Positions 53,318-61,563 of a stretch of 64,000 nucleotides of DNA are shown here, in pieces. Position 1 is the stretch's first letter; every line of letters starts with the position of its first letter. Source of the DNA: Guptibacillus spartinae (lineage in GTDB: Bacteria; Bacillota; Bacilli; Bacillales; Guptibacillaceae); contig NZ_JAQQWU010000007.1 in the NCBI RefSeq assembly GCF_028610625.1, positions 152,667-216,666 of the forward strand. Direction: 5' to 3'. The notes below the pieces were generated by a model. That model saw only the letters and a program-made list of their open reading frames with translations, was not told the DNA's origin and did no database searches. A program made the translations under genes and the position numbers.

Positions 53318-53730
53318 AAGAAAAGCGGAAGTGGCCGGTTAGGTCCGACAAGCGCTGGAGACCTTCAATATGAACACGGTCTTTGTGTTCGGATTGAAGG
53401 GTGAAGCGATCGAGGACCTGGCCACTGCAGCTAGATCTCTCGAAAAGCGAAGACGAGCGGTTAGAAACGGAGATATTGGAACTCTTGAACTAGAACACGT
53501 CCTTTGTGTTCTGGTGAAAGAGTGAAATATCGCAGTTTCTGCGAGTCGTAGCTAGATCTCACGAAAAGCGGAAGTGGGCGGTTAGACACGGCAGGCACTG
53601 GAGCCTTTTCATTTGAACACGTTCTTTGTGTTCGGATGAAAAGGTGAAGTGACCGAGTGTCTGCCCACTGCAGCTGGACAAGAAAAGCGGAGACGAGCGT
53701 TTAGAAACGGAGATATTGGAACTTTAAAAC
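53318..53730 (+). repeat. structured tandem repeat array 2 (3 full units plus one truncated)
   Basis: Units A2 53318-53436, B2 53441-53557, C2 (A-type) 53562-53679 and D2 (B-type, truncated) 53680-53730. Helices in A2: AGTGGCC/GGCCACT, AGGTCC/GGACCT, CGCT/AGCG, CCTTCAAT/ATTGAAGG, GAACAC/GTGTTC. In C2: AGTGGGC/GCCCACT, AGACAC/GTGTCT, CACT/AGTG, CCTTTTCAT/ATGAAAAGG, GAACAC/GTGTTC. B2 is almost identical to B1 of array 1. A- and B-types alternate in both arrays. The rest of the spacer to 53757 holds no gene. Confidence 0.87.
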
Positions 53731-53757
53731 TTCATTAATGACGCTCAAGCTTGTATC

Positions 53758-53802
53758 AAAAAAGAACGACTGATAGCAAAGTGCTATCAGTCGTTCTTTT
53801 TT
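53758..53802. terminator. bidirectional terminator, about 21-bp perfect stem
   Basis: AAAAAAGAACGACTGATAGC pairs with 53783-53802 around AAAG-type loop. It serves trmL and transcripts coming through array 2. Confidence 0.93.
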
Positions 53803-54274
53803 ATTTCATCCCAGGGTAATGTTGCTGTCTCAACGCTTCATAAACCATAATAGCAGCTGTATTTGAAAGGTTAAGAGCGCGAACGTGATCAGTCATCGGT
53901 AGACGAAGACAACGTTCTTTATTATTCTCAATTAATTCATCTGGCAAACCATTCGTTTCTCTGCCGAAAACAAAATACGTATTCTTATCCTGATCAGAAT
54001 AATCGAAATCAGTATGTGTGTTTGTACCATATTTCGTAATATAGTAATACTCTCCACCTTGATTTTTATCGAAAAACTCATCAAGAGAATCATAATAATG
54101 AACGTCAGCATATTGCCAGTAATCCAATCCGGCACGCTTCAACATTTTATCATCTGTTGAAAATCCCAGTGGACGAATTAAATGCAAACTTGTATTTGTT
54201 GCTGCACATGTACGTGCAATATTCCCTGTATTCGCCGGTATTTCAGGCTGAAAAAGGACGACATTTAAAGACAT
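53801..54274 (-). CDS. trmL: tRNA (cytidine/uridine 34-2'-O)-methyltransferase TrmL
   Basis: 157 residues, SPOUT fold: LNVVLFQPEIPANTGNIART at the start, then FVFGRETNGLP and the knotted C-terminal RLPMTDHVRALNLSNTAAIMVYEALRQ that binds S-adenosylmethionine. It methylates the wobble ribose of tRNA-Leu. B. subtilis CspR is its equivalent. ATG 54274 is 7-9 nt after GGAGGTG; an ATG at 54280 is closer than usual. Its promoter lies inside a long inverted repeat. Confidence 0.93.
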   Translation of the reverse strand: MSLNVVLFQPEIPANTGNIARTCAATNTSLHLIRPLGFSTDDKMLKRAGLDYWQYADVHYYDSLDEFFDKNQGGEYYYITKYGTNTHTDFDYSDQDKNTYFVFGRETNGLPDELIENNKERCLRLPMTDHVRALNLSNTAAIMVYEALRQQHYPGMK

Positions 54275-54284
54275 CTTCATTCAC

Positions 54285-54328
54285 CTCCACTTCAAAACAT
54301 TTCTATTATAGCATGTTTTGAAGTGGAG
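54285..54328 (-). promoter_or_regulatory. 16-bp perfect inverted repeat around the trmL -10 box
   Basis: CTCCACTTCAAAACAT (54285-54300) and its exact reverse complement (54313-54328) are separated by 12 nt. Read on the minus strand the spacer contains TGCTATAAT, an extended -10 element, so RNA would start inside the proximal arm, and that arm also reaches the trmL ribosome binding site. Confidence 0.65.
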
Positions 54329-54338
54329 AGGACATTCG

Positions 54339-55226
54339 CTAATCTTCAATATGAAAAAACTTATACTTAATATCAGGTGTCCAAGCGGTAGAATCTTCAT
54401 AAGCCCAATAACGCATTCTGCTATTAGTCGTATGAGCATTTACAAGAGGATAACCCTTCTCATCATTATCAACAACAAAGGTCGTATGCTGCCAGTGCCC
54501 ATCTCCATCAAAATCATAGCAAATAATATCTCCGGGAACCAACTCATCAGGAGTGGCTACCTCACGAGCGCGCAAACCCGTTTTCGAACCACTTAAATGC
54601 CATCGAAGCGCATGAGCCACTGTCCACGAATAGCTCCAGCTACTCCCCTTCATCCACCATCCCTTTGATCGATCAGGATAGCCATGCATTGGGGCTTTTC
54701 CGGCATGAAGACATTGTGAAATATAGTTCGTACAATCAACATCAAATGAATGAAATGCGGGGTTATAATCGTCCCACCAACGTTCTGCATACTTAAGGGC
54801 AGATAATCGATCGTAATAGGAACCTTTCATTCGAATACGATCGTCCCCTTCGCTTTCTATTGCTTGAGGCTGATCTCCCTCTATCTCTACCGAACAGTCC
54901 AGAATGAGATCCCCCTCCGTTATTTTGGCGAACCTCTTTTCAATTCGTTCTTCTTGGTATAGCTTCTTTCCTTGCTTTATCAAAAATTGTTGGTGTAGAA
55001 GATAATCATACACTTGATTTGTTGAAAATCCTTTTTTGCTCAGAAGAATTCCTTTATTTTTTATCCGAATAACAGAAGCTCCTCTATCATGACACTGTTG
55101 TAAATAACGGGCTACTGCTTCTTCTTCTGAAGATGGACGTATTCCTAATCTAGCGAACTCCGTACCATTTATTAAGCTAGTTGCCTGATCTTCCCAAAAA
55201 GATTTCAATTGAACTCCCCACCCCAT
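54339..55226 (-). CDS. yhbB: amidase-domain protein YhbB-like
   Basis: 295 residues. A charged N-terminal region (about 1-135) precedes a C-terminal amidase_6-type domain: YNPAFHSFDVDCTNYISQCLHAGKAPM (cysteine in DCTNY), LVPGDIICYDFDGDGHWQHTTFVV (histidine) and VNAHTTNSR. The domain resembles NlpC/CHAP-like papain-fold peptidases that act on peptidoglycan. Adjacent to trmL as in B. subtilis. No signal peptide is evident, which suggests an intracellular or spore location. Confidence 0.83.
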   Translation of the reverse strand: MGWGVQLKSFWEDQATSLINGTEFARLGIRPSSEEEAVARYLQQCHDRGASVIRIKNKGILLSKKGFSTNQVYDYLLHQQFLIKQGKKLYQEERIEKRFAKITEGDLILDCSVEIEGDQPQAIESEGDDRIRMKGSYYDRLSALKYAERWWDDYNPAFHSFDVDCTNYISQCLHAGKAPMHGYPDRSKGWWMKGSSWSYSWTVAHALRWHLSGSKTGLRAREVATPDELVPGDIICYDFDGDGHWQHTTFVVDNDEKGYPLVNAHTTNSRMRYWAYEDSTAWTPDIKYKFFHIED

Positions 55227-55281
55227 ATGCGTCCCCCCTCATCGCAATTTATGATAGGGGCAACCAACACATGACACGGAA

Positions 55282-55914
55282 TCAAGAATGGTTATACGCT
55301 GGTTCAATTGAAGAATGATTTATTTTCTTAAGAAGTTTATCAAACCATCCAACGAGGAAACCAAGTAAAAGGACTTCCACAAACGTACCTGCACCAATTG
55401 GTCCTCCAAGAAGGAAAGCTAATACAAAGGCAAGAGCTTCCGTTATCGTCTTGGTTACGCCAATACTCCATCCTGTTCGTTCAGTAAGAGCAAGCATTAA
55501 TTCATCATTCGGTATAGATGCTAATGAAGCAAATAAATACACCGCAATACCAAGTCCCATGATGACCAAACCTACAAGAAATAAAATCCATCTGGGAACG
55601 ATTCCATTCACATCTATAAAAGCTAATATTTTCAAATTCAGCAAATCTACAAACAGTCCTAGTAAAATGATTGGAATAAAACCAGCAAGGTTAGGTTTCC
55701 TCATCATAATGAGACTATTAATGAAAATTAAAATACCGCCTACTATAAACACCCACGATCCTACTGTAAATCCAATTTGGTCTGACAGAGCGACATATAA
55801 AGCATCCCAGGGAGCAATTCCAACATCAGCATTGATTAACAATACTACTCCAAAAGCAAGGGTAAATAATCCCGCTACATAAATTAGGCTTTTTGACAAA
55901 AAGCTATTCATCAT
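55282..55914 (-). CDS. YczE/YyaS/YitT family membrane protein
   Basis: About 210 residues, five membrane helices. N-terminal helix GLFTLAFGVVLLINADVGIAPWDALYVAL matches the family start; later GAGTFVEVLLLGFLVGWF. In B. subtilis YczE is needed for surfactin production by an unknown route, while other relatives have no role assigned. The start is ambiguous among ATGs at 55911 and 55914 (AGAGGAG upstream). It lies 55 nt upstream of the amidase gene on the same strand. Confidence 0.82.
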   Translation of the reverse strand: MMNSFLSKSLIYVAGLFTLAFGVVLLINADVGIAPWDALYVALSDQIGFTVGSWVFIVGGILIFINSLIMMRKPNLAGFIPIILLGLFVDLLNLKILAFIDVNGIVPRWILFLVGLVIMGLGIAVYLFASLASIPNDELMLALTERTGWSIGVTKTITEALAFVLAFLLGGPIGAGTFVEVLLLGFLVGWFDKLLKKINHSSIEPAYNHS

Positions 55915-56065
55915 TTCCACTCCTCTTTAGAAGGCTTTGAATACAATTCATTTGTTTATTGCACTCATTACTTTTATTTATATTTTTCTTTGAAATTTAA
56001 CCGCATTTGCTATTTTACAAGAAAGCTTTCCCTTTTTGTAGCATTATGCCTAAGAGGAAAAATTC

Positions 56066-56112
56066 AAAAAAGCCTGTTTGCTACAAATGAAACGTAGCAA
56101 ACAGGCTTAAAA
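56066..56112 (-). terminator. terminator of ogt
   Basis: On the minus strand AAGCCTGTTTGCTAC pairs perfectly with GTAGCAAACAGGCTT, then TTTT. Confidence 0.9.
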
Positions 56113-56117
56113 TCTTG

Positions 56118-56654
56118 TTATGGCAACATGGCATGCATCGCATGCTGTTGTTCAAGAGATAATAAATATTCTTTCTTCGTGACGCCACCAGCGTAACCAA
56201 CTAAAGCACCATTGCTTCCAATTACTCTGTGACACGGTACAATGATTGGAATCGGATTACGATTATTAGCTGAGCCAATTGCTCGAACAGCTTTTGGAGC
56301 AGAAATACCGACGGCAACATCTCTGTAAGAACGAGTTTCACCATATGGAATTTCCGAGAGGTTTTTCCATACTTTCTGCTGAAAAATAGTTCCAATTGGA
56401 TCAAGCTGAAGATCAAAACTCCTTCTTTTTCCACTGAAATATTCTTCCAATTGCAGGACAACTGATTCAATCATATCAGAATTGAAAACAAGGTCCGCAT
56501 TGACATGATGTTTCTTATACCATGTTTCAGCAGCAGGCAGCACATCCTCCGGGCAACCAAAATCGAGCCTACTAACCCCATTCGAACTAGCAAACAACGT
56601 TAATGGACCAATCGGCGATTGAAACTCCCCATAATAGATCACTTGTTTCTCCAT
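56118..56654 (-). CDS. ogt: methylated-DNA--protein-cysteine methyltransferase
   Basis: 178 residues. The acceptor C141 is in IIVPCHRVIGSNG; the helix-turn-helix with the arginine finger is GETRSYRDVAVGISAPKAVRAIGSANNRNP. It removes O6-alkyl groups from guanine by transferring them to itself once. AAGGGAT precedes the start. It lies 66 nt after queG on the same strand. Confidence 0.93.
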   Translation of the reverse strand: MEKQVIYYGEFQSPIGPLTLFASSNGVSRLDFGCPEDVLPAAETWYKKHHVNADLVFNSDMIESVVLQLEEYFSGKRRSFDLQLDPIGTIFQQKVWKNLSEIPYGETRSYRDVAVGISAPKAVRAIGSANNRNPIPIIVPCHRVIGSNGALVGYAGGVTKKEYLLSLEQQHAMHAMLP

Positions 56655-56720
56655 TCTATCCCTTCTTTATTGTCCATTTTTCACTATCTTACAACGCATC
56701 TAATCGTTTGACCATCAGCA

Positions 56721-57860
56721 TTAAGTCTTATTTTCAAGCATTGACAGGCCCTTAGCGATCTCATCTGCCACATCATTGTCATTTTCTCGCATTTGCTCCT
56801 TCATAAGGGCATGGAGAGCCTTTTCACCACCAATTTTACCAAGTGCCCAAGCTGAAGTTCCTCGGATCACCGGACGAGGATCTTTCTCCATTAGTTCTAC
56901 AAGCGTATCAATCGCTGTTTCGTCTTTGTAATGGGCAAGAGCAAGAATAGCATTTCGCTGAATTGGTTTCTTTCCTCTCCACGATCCAGCTGCTCTACCA
57001 AATTGTTCTTTGAACTCACGATTTGTCAATGTGAGAAGCGGAATAAGCTTTGGTTTCACCATCTCCGGATCTGGTTCGAGTTCAGGATGATGATGAAAAT
57101 CTTTCCTTTTGTTTTTAGGACAAACAAGCTGACATGTGTCACACCCGTATAATCGATTTCCTAATTTAGTGCGGTATTCGTCTGGTAAAAAGCCTTTCGT
57201 TTGCGTAAGAAAAGCAATGCATTTATTTGCGTTAAGCTGGCCACCTTCAATCAAAGCACCTGTCGGACAGGCTTCTACACAAATATTGCAATCTCCACAC
57301 CCCTCCTCGACAGGCTCATCAGGCTCCAAATTTAGATCGGTAATCATTTCACCAAGATACACCCATGATCCAAATTCTTCTGTAATGGTCATTGTGTTTT
57401 TACCGCTAAAGCCAATACCAGCTCTTTCAGCTACAGCACGATCGGATAGTTCACCAGTATCGACCATCGAACTTGATCGGGCTTCAGGAACCTTTGATTT
57501 AATATATGCATCAAGAAGAGAGAGTTTCTCTCTAAGCACATGGTGATAATCAACACCCCATGATGCGCGACAAAACAGTCCTCTACGCTCGGCTTTTTTA
57601 CTTCTTGGACTACCTTTCATTCGCGAAGGATACGCAATGGCAATTGAAATAATTGTCGTCGCACCACTCAACAAAAGCTCAGGCTCCGTTCTCTTTTCAA
57701 TATCGGATTCCTCAAATCCCGATTGATACCCAAGCTCCTGTTGGCGCTGCAGTCGTTGTTTAAGAGTTTTAAAAGGATCTGCTGCAGCAAAGCCTATTTT
57801 ATCAATCCCAATTGTTTTACTGTATGCTATTATATCGGCTTTTAATTGTGCGTTTGTCAT
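56721..57860 (-). CDS. queG: epoxyqueuosine reductase QueG
   Basis: 379 residues. Last step of queuosine synthesis in tRNA, using cobalamin and two [4Fe-4S] clusters. Ligands: CGDCNICVEACPTGAL and CDTCQLVCPKN. The N-terminal cobalamin domain has KIGFAAADPFKTL and GRNTM-like SGKNTMTITEEFGSW. The C-terminal PBS-type HEAT repeats (from about 310) have NAILALAHYKDETAIDTL and GTSAWALGKIGGEKAL. GGAGGG precedes the start. It is 31 nt from the upstream ATPase gene. Confidence 0.95.
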   Translation of the reverse strand: MTNAQLKADIIAYSKTIGIDKIGFAAADPFKTLKQRLQRQQELGYQSGFEESDIEKRTEPELLLSGATTIISIAIAYPSRMKGSPRSKKAERRGLFCRASWGVDYHHVLREKLSLLDAYIKSKVPEARSSSMVDTGELSDRAVAERAGIGFSGKNTMTITEEFGSWVYLGEMITDLNLEPDEPVEEGCGDCNICVEACPTGALIEGGQLNANKCIAFLTQTKGFLPDEYRTKLGNRLYGCDTCQLVCPKNKRKDFHHHPELEPDPEMVKPKLIPLLTLTNREFKEQFGRAAGSWRGKKPIQRNAILALAHYKDETAIDTLVELMEKDPRPVIRGTSAWALGKIGGEKALHALMKEQMRENDNDVADEIAKGLSMLENKT

Positions 57861-57891
57861 TTCATTCCCTCCTTTCTTTATTGAAGTAAGT

Positions 57892-59586
57892 TTATTTTAT
57901 TTTTAATGTTCGAATCCGATTTAATATGGCAGCCATTTCCGTTCTTCTTATACGAGCAATGTCTCCTGGATGCTGATCTTTATATATGGAAAAGGCCTCC
58001 AGACCACCATTATTTATTTTTTCTTCAATGAAATCCAGTAGCTCAGGAATCGACTTATTTCCTAGCGTATGATTTCTTTCTAGAAAATGAAGAACATCAG
58101 CAGCAAATCTCGTTTGGCTGGAATCAACAAGTTGCTCTACTTGGAGAAGAGAAACGTCCGTATGACCATATTGAATTTGATGTAGTCCTCGAGCAGAAAC
58201 TTTGGATTTCTTTCCTTTTTGACTATTCAAGCTACTCCGCTCAGGTACTCTCTTTCTTGCATCACCAAACGTTTCTCCACCTTCTTTTTGGCGATCCGAT
58301 TTTTGTGCAATTTTCTTAGCTTTATCAGTCACATCATATGGACGATAATTTTCCATTAAAATGACCTGGTCTGCTACCTCAAAGTAATCTCCAGATCCCC
58401 CCATAACAAGCACAGTTGAGATGTGTCGTTCTGTACTTAGTTGCTTTACCCGATCAATAAATGGAGTGATTGGTTCTTTTTCTTTCGCAACTAGCTGCTG
58501 CATCCGGTAATCTCGAATCATAAAATTAGTCGCACTCGTGTCTTCGTCTATTAAAAGCGTGTCTGCGCCAGCCTCTATTGCTTCTATAATATTTGCAGCC
58601 TGTGATGTACTTCCACTGGCATTTTCGGATGTGAATGACCGTGTATCCTTGCCATAAGGTAGATTGTTGATAAACGGTGATATATCTACTCCAGTTACCT
58701 GACGACCATCTTCAGAGCGAATTTTCATTGCATGGTGATTTGTCAGTACATACTCTCTTCCATCTCCTGAAATATGATCATACACACCGTGTTCCATGGC
58801 ATGCAACAGTGTACTCTTCCCATGATAACCACCGCCAACAATTAACGTAATCCCCTTCTTAATCGCCATTCCTACTAATGGTTCTGAGCGGTGTGGAATG
58901 GAAAGAGATACTTCCATAGTTTTAGGCGATTCGAATGGTACGGCCTTATTTTGCATAGGACGATCACTTATCCCACTTTCGCGTGGCAAAATAGCGCCAT
59001 TTGCTACAAAAGCTACATATCCGTTATCGGTAAGATACTCACGAATTGCTTCCTGTTGATCAGCTAAGAAAAGCGCTTTGACCATGAGATCTTTATTTAG
59101 GGCAAAGATAGATTTATTCATCATATCTGGGATGCGATGCAGAAGCAAATCAATCGCCTGTCTGCCAAGAACCCTCCTGCCTTGAGCAGGTAATCCTATG
59201 GATAAACAAATTGTAATATTCTCCTCTGTGATGTTCACTGCAGCTCTCTCAATAACCTTTTGACCCGGTTGATCGATAGAGATCAATCCACTTTTTCCCG
59301 TGCCTTTTGCATGCTTCTCCGTCTTTCTAATGGCCCTTCCAACTTCTCGAGCAATCTCATCTTCCGTTCGGACTCTTCTCACAGATGATCCAAACCATTC
59401 ACGTTCAATAATTGTTTTCGTACGAGGAACGATCATTCTTATTCGGGAAGGGCTAGCAAACGGATCTCCTTGAACATAATCAATCGCAAGGTCATAGTCA
59501 TTAAAGTGATAACGCCCTTTCAAATCCTTGTATGCCTTATACCCTTTTCCATCTATGCGTTCTAACTGCTTTCTTAGTTCCTTCAT
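57892..59586 (-). CDS. ABC-class P-loop ATPase of unknown role
   Basis: 564 residues. The N-terminal third carries YDLAIDYVQGDPFASPSRIRMIVP; the P-loop is TLIVGGGYHGKSTLLHAM, followed by TSATNF-containing ADTLLIDEDTSATNFMIRD (Walker B with acidic ED) and STVLVMGGSGDYFEVAD. These are signatures of the stand-alone ABC_ATPase family, with no transporter partner and no known substrate. ATG 59586 is 12 nt after AAAGGAGG, a long spacing, but an upstream start would remove this good site. It likely shares a transcript with queG and ogt. Confidence 0.85.
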   Translation of the reverse strand: MKELRKQLERIDGKGYKAYKDLKGRYHFNDYDLAIDYVQGDPFASPSRIRMIVPRTKTIIEREWFGSSVRRVRTEDEIAREVGRAIRKTEKHAKGTGKSGLISIDQPGQKVIERAAVNITEENITICLSIGLPAQGRRVLGRQAIDLLLHRIPDMMNKSIFALNKDLMVKALFLADQQEAIREYLTDNGYVAFVANGAILPRESGISDRPMQNKAVPFESPKTMEVSLSIPHRSEPLVGMAIKKGITLIVGGGYHGKSTLLHAMEHGVYDHISGDGREYVLTNHHAMKIRSEDGRQVTGVDISPFINNLPYGKDTRSFTSENASGSTSQAANIIEAIEAGADTLLIDEDTSATNFMIRDYRMQQLVAKEKEPITPFIDRVKQLSTERHISTVLVMGGSGDYFEVADQVILMENYRPYDVTDKAKKIAQKSDRQKEGGETFGDARKRVPERSSLNSQKGKKSKVSARGLHQIQYGHTDVSLLQVEQLVDSSQTRFAADVLHFLERNHTLGNKSIPELLDFIEEKINNGGLEAFSIYKDQHPGDIARIRRTEMAAILNRIRTLKIK

Positions 59587-59668
59587 CTTTGAGGCAAACC
59601 TCCTTTTAAGCTTCAAAATCTGGTATATGGTAAAATAAACGATAAATACGAACGAGGAGGAAAGAGTT

Positions 59669-60337
59669 ATGACCAATATTACTCTCGCTCCATCTATAAA
59701 AGAGCACTATCCAGAATTTAAAATTGGTTACGCTATTTATCATAATATCGTGGTTGAAAAGTCACCGCAAATGGTACGAGGTCGCTTTCAATTTTATCAA
59801 GAGACAATGATGATGGATCTTGAGCAAACAGAGCTCAATTCGTTTCCTGCCGTATCTGAATGGCGTGCGATTTTCAAGAAATTCGGCACGGATCCTGCTC
59901 GATACCGTCCTTCTTCAGAATCGCTATTACGTCGATTAAAAAAGGGAAGCACGATCCCACTTGTCCATTCTGCAGTCGACATCAACAACTTATTATCGCT
60001 TCAATACAAAATCCCCCTTGGAATCTATGATTTAGATCAAATCGAAGGAGACATTACAATCGCTATTGGTGATCATCACACTTTATATGAAGGGTTGAAT
60101 GGTCGTGAGGTCTCCTTTACTAACAAAATTCATTCGTTCGACCAAAAAGGTGCATTCGGAAGTCCGATTGTAGATTCTAAACGAACGGCTGTGACTGAAA
60201 ATACGACAAACGCAATTCAACTCTTTTATCTGCAACCGTCACTCCCCCTATCGGAATGTAAAAAGCTTGTTGATGCTTCTGCTGATATGTTCCATCAAAT
60301 ACATGGTGGCCATGTCGAAAGTGGAGTTTCCATTTAA
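59669..60337 (+). CDS. stand-alone B3/B4 tRNA-binding domain protein
   Basis: 222 residues, resembling the B3/B4 editing domain of the phenylalanyl-tRNA synthetase beta chain: WRAIFKKFGTDPARYRPSSESLLRRLKKG, VDINNLLSLQYKIPLGIYD, and GAFGSPIVDSKRTAVT near the end. Free-standing versions may clear mischarged tRNA or bind amino acids; none is proven in Bacillus. GAGGAGGAAAG precedes the ATG. It diverges from the P-loop ATPase gene, 82 nt away. No plus-strand terminator follows. Confidence 0.82.
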   Translation: MTNITLAPSIKEHYPEFKIGYAIYHNIVVEKSPQMVRGRFQFYQETMMMDLEQTELNSFPAVSEWRAIFKKFGTDPARYRPSSESLLRRLKKGSTIPLVHSAVDINNLLSLQYKIPLGIYDLDQIEGDITIAIGDHHTLYEGLNGREVSFTNKIHSFDQKGAFGSPIVDSKRTAVTENTTNAIQLFYLQPSLPLSECKKLVDASADMFHQIHGGHVESGVSI

Positions 60338-60353
60338 AGGGGGTTAGAGGCAT

Positions 60354-60445
60354 AAAAAAACGCAACGCTTCGTTAATATTAACGAAACACTGCGTTGGGT
60401 AAATGGTAAAAATTCGAGGAATTTCTACAATCCTCGCTGATGTAG
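60354..60445 (-). ncRNA. candidate small RNA with intrinsic terminator
   Basis: A terminator pointing left is present without any minus-strand gene before it: arms AACGCA/TGCGTT enclose the palindrome TTCGTTAATATTAACGAA (60369-60386), followed on the minus strand by seven T. Upstream on that strand lies hairpin CGAGGA/TCCTCG (60415-60436) and a possible promoter, TTGTTT (60472-60477), 18 nt, TATTCT (60448-60453). Expected length about 90 nt. No open reading frame with a start is seen in it. Confidence 0.45.
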
Positions 60446-60533
60446 CTAGAATACCACAGAATGTATGTAAGAAACAACACATTTTTCATAATTTCTTAAC
60501 AATGCTCATTTTTTGCGATTTGTCTGATCGAGT

Positions 60534-60563
60534 TTGACGCATCAATGACGATGCATCTATAAT
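60534..60563 (+). promoter_or_regulatory. promoter of the 73-residue gene, with inverted repeat in the spacer
   Basis: TTGACG (60534-60539), 18-nt spacer, TATAAT (60558-60563). GCATC (60539-60543) and GATGC (60550-60554) form an inverted repeat between the hexamers, a place where a repressor could sit. Confidence 0.65.
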
Positions 60564-60592
60564 CGGAACTACAAGTAGAAAGGAGAACGAAT

Positions 60593-60814
60593 ATGGAACC
60601 ATTCTCGACACCTTTTTTTGAAGAAAACTTTCGACAATACATACATAAAAACCGTGATGTATTCACTAAACTAGAGGCAATGAATAGCTATTATCGTTCA
60701 GTTGTTTCATCCATGATCTATGACAACCTTAACAAAAACTCAGAAATCGTTCGTCGTATTCGCAATTTAGATGGGGCTTACAAAACAGTTAAAGAAGAAA
60801 AGTCCAAAATATAA
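60593..60814 (+). CDS. 73-residue helical protein, unrecognised
   Basis: MEPFSTPFFEENFRQYIHKN at the N-terminus, then an amphipathic region RNRDVF-like and SYYRSVVSSMIYDNLNKNSEIV, with a lysine-rich end. No cysteine or membrane helix. AGAAAGGAG precedes the ATG, and a near-consensus promoter and a terminator frame it, so strong expression is expected. Family not recognised. Confidence 0.68.
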   Translation: MEPFSTPFFEENFRQYIHKNRDVFTKLEAMNSYYRSVVSSMIYDNLNKNSEIVRRIRNLDGAYKTVKEEKSKI

Positions 60815-60852
60815 GAAAAAGCTCTCTTTTCATTTAAGAGAGCTTTTTCTTT
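60814..60852. terminator. bidirectional terminator
   Basis: AGAAAAAGCTCTCTT pairs perfectly with AAGAGAGCTTTTTCT around a 7-nt loop. Confidence 0.92.
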
Positions 60853-61555
60853 AGGATTTTGGAATATCGCAACCATCAGCCGTGCATGCTTCTGCATCGC
60901 CACTCATAACCTCAAGCTTATTTCCTTCTCCCCAGGCCTTCGTTAGCGCCTGCTCAAACATTTCTACAGGCTGTGCACCTGAGACGGCATATTTACCATC
61001 AAACACAAAGAACGGCACGCCCTGGATACCCAGTTGACTTCCCATCGCCTCATCTTGGCGAACTTGACTGGTAAATTCATCTGTACGTAACATTTGCCTA
61101 ATATCAGTAGCAGTTAATCCTAGTTCTTCACCGAGTAGAGCAAGTGTCTCGTGATTCCCTATATTCTTCGATTCCGTAAAGAATGCATAAAATAAGCGTT
61201 CTGACATTTCATTGCCCTTACCATACCCTTTTGCATAGTGAACAAGTCGATGAGCATCAAATGAATTTGTAGGAACCATCTTATCGAAGTCATAAGTTAA
61301 ATTTTCTCCAGCTGCCTGCTGTCTCATGTTCTCGCACATTCCTTGTGCCTGTTCAAGACTAACTTGATACTTTGCTGCCAGAAGTTCAGCCATGCTTTCA
61401 CCCTTTGATTCTTTCGCGTTTGGATCAAGTTCAAAACTTTTAAAAACCACTTCTACTTGATCACGCTGTGGAAAAGTACTAAGTGCATGTTCAAGTCTTC
61501 TTTTTCCTATATAACAAAATGGACAGACAAAATCGGACCATACTTCAATTTGCAT
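60851..61555 (-). CDS. DsbA-family oxidoreductase, FrnE-like
   Basis: 234 residues. Thioredoxin fold with active site CPFC (residues 11-14) near the N-terminus, helical insertion, and cis-proline region GVPFFVFDGKYAVSGAQ. FrnE-type proteins are cytoplasmic disulfide isomerases or glutathione-S-transferase-like enzymes; there is no signal peptide here. The C-terminus has an extra pair of cysteines, ACTADGCDIP, which could bind metal or act in redox. The ATG at 61555 is preferred to a TTG directly upstream. It is the last protein gene before the tRNA cluster. Confidence 0.88.
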   Translation of the reverse strand: MQIEVWSDFVCPFCYIGKRRLEHALSTFPQRDQVEVVFKSFELDPNAKESKGESMAELLAAKYQVSLEQAQGMCENMRQQAAGENLTYDFDKMVPTNSFDAHRLVHYAKGYGKGNEMSERLFYAFFTESKNIGNHETLALLGEELGLTATDIRQMLRTDEFTSQVRQDEAMGSQLGIQGVPFFVFDGKYAVSGAQPVEMFEQALTKAWGEGNKLEVMSGDAEACTADGCDIPKS

Positions 61556-61563
61556 CAAATCAC

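Noticed and set aside
53318..53730. Tandem repeats as a CRISPR array
   Set aside because: Units are about 118 nt, contiguous and internally palindromic, with no 30-40-nt repeat and unique spacer pattern and no cas genes.
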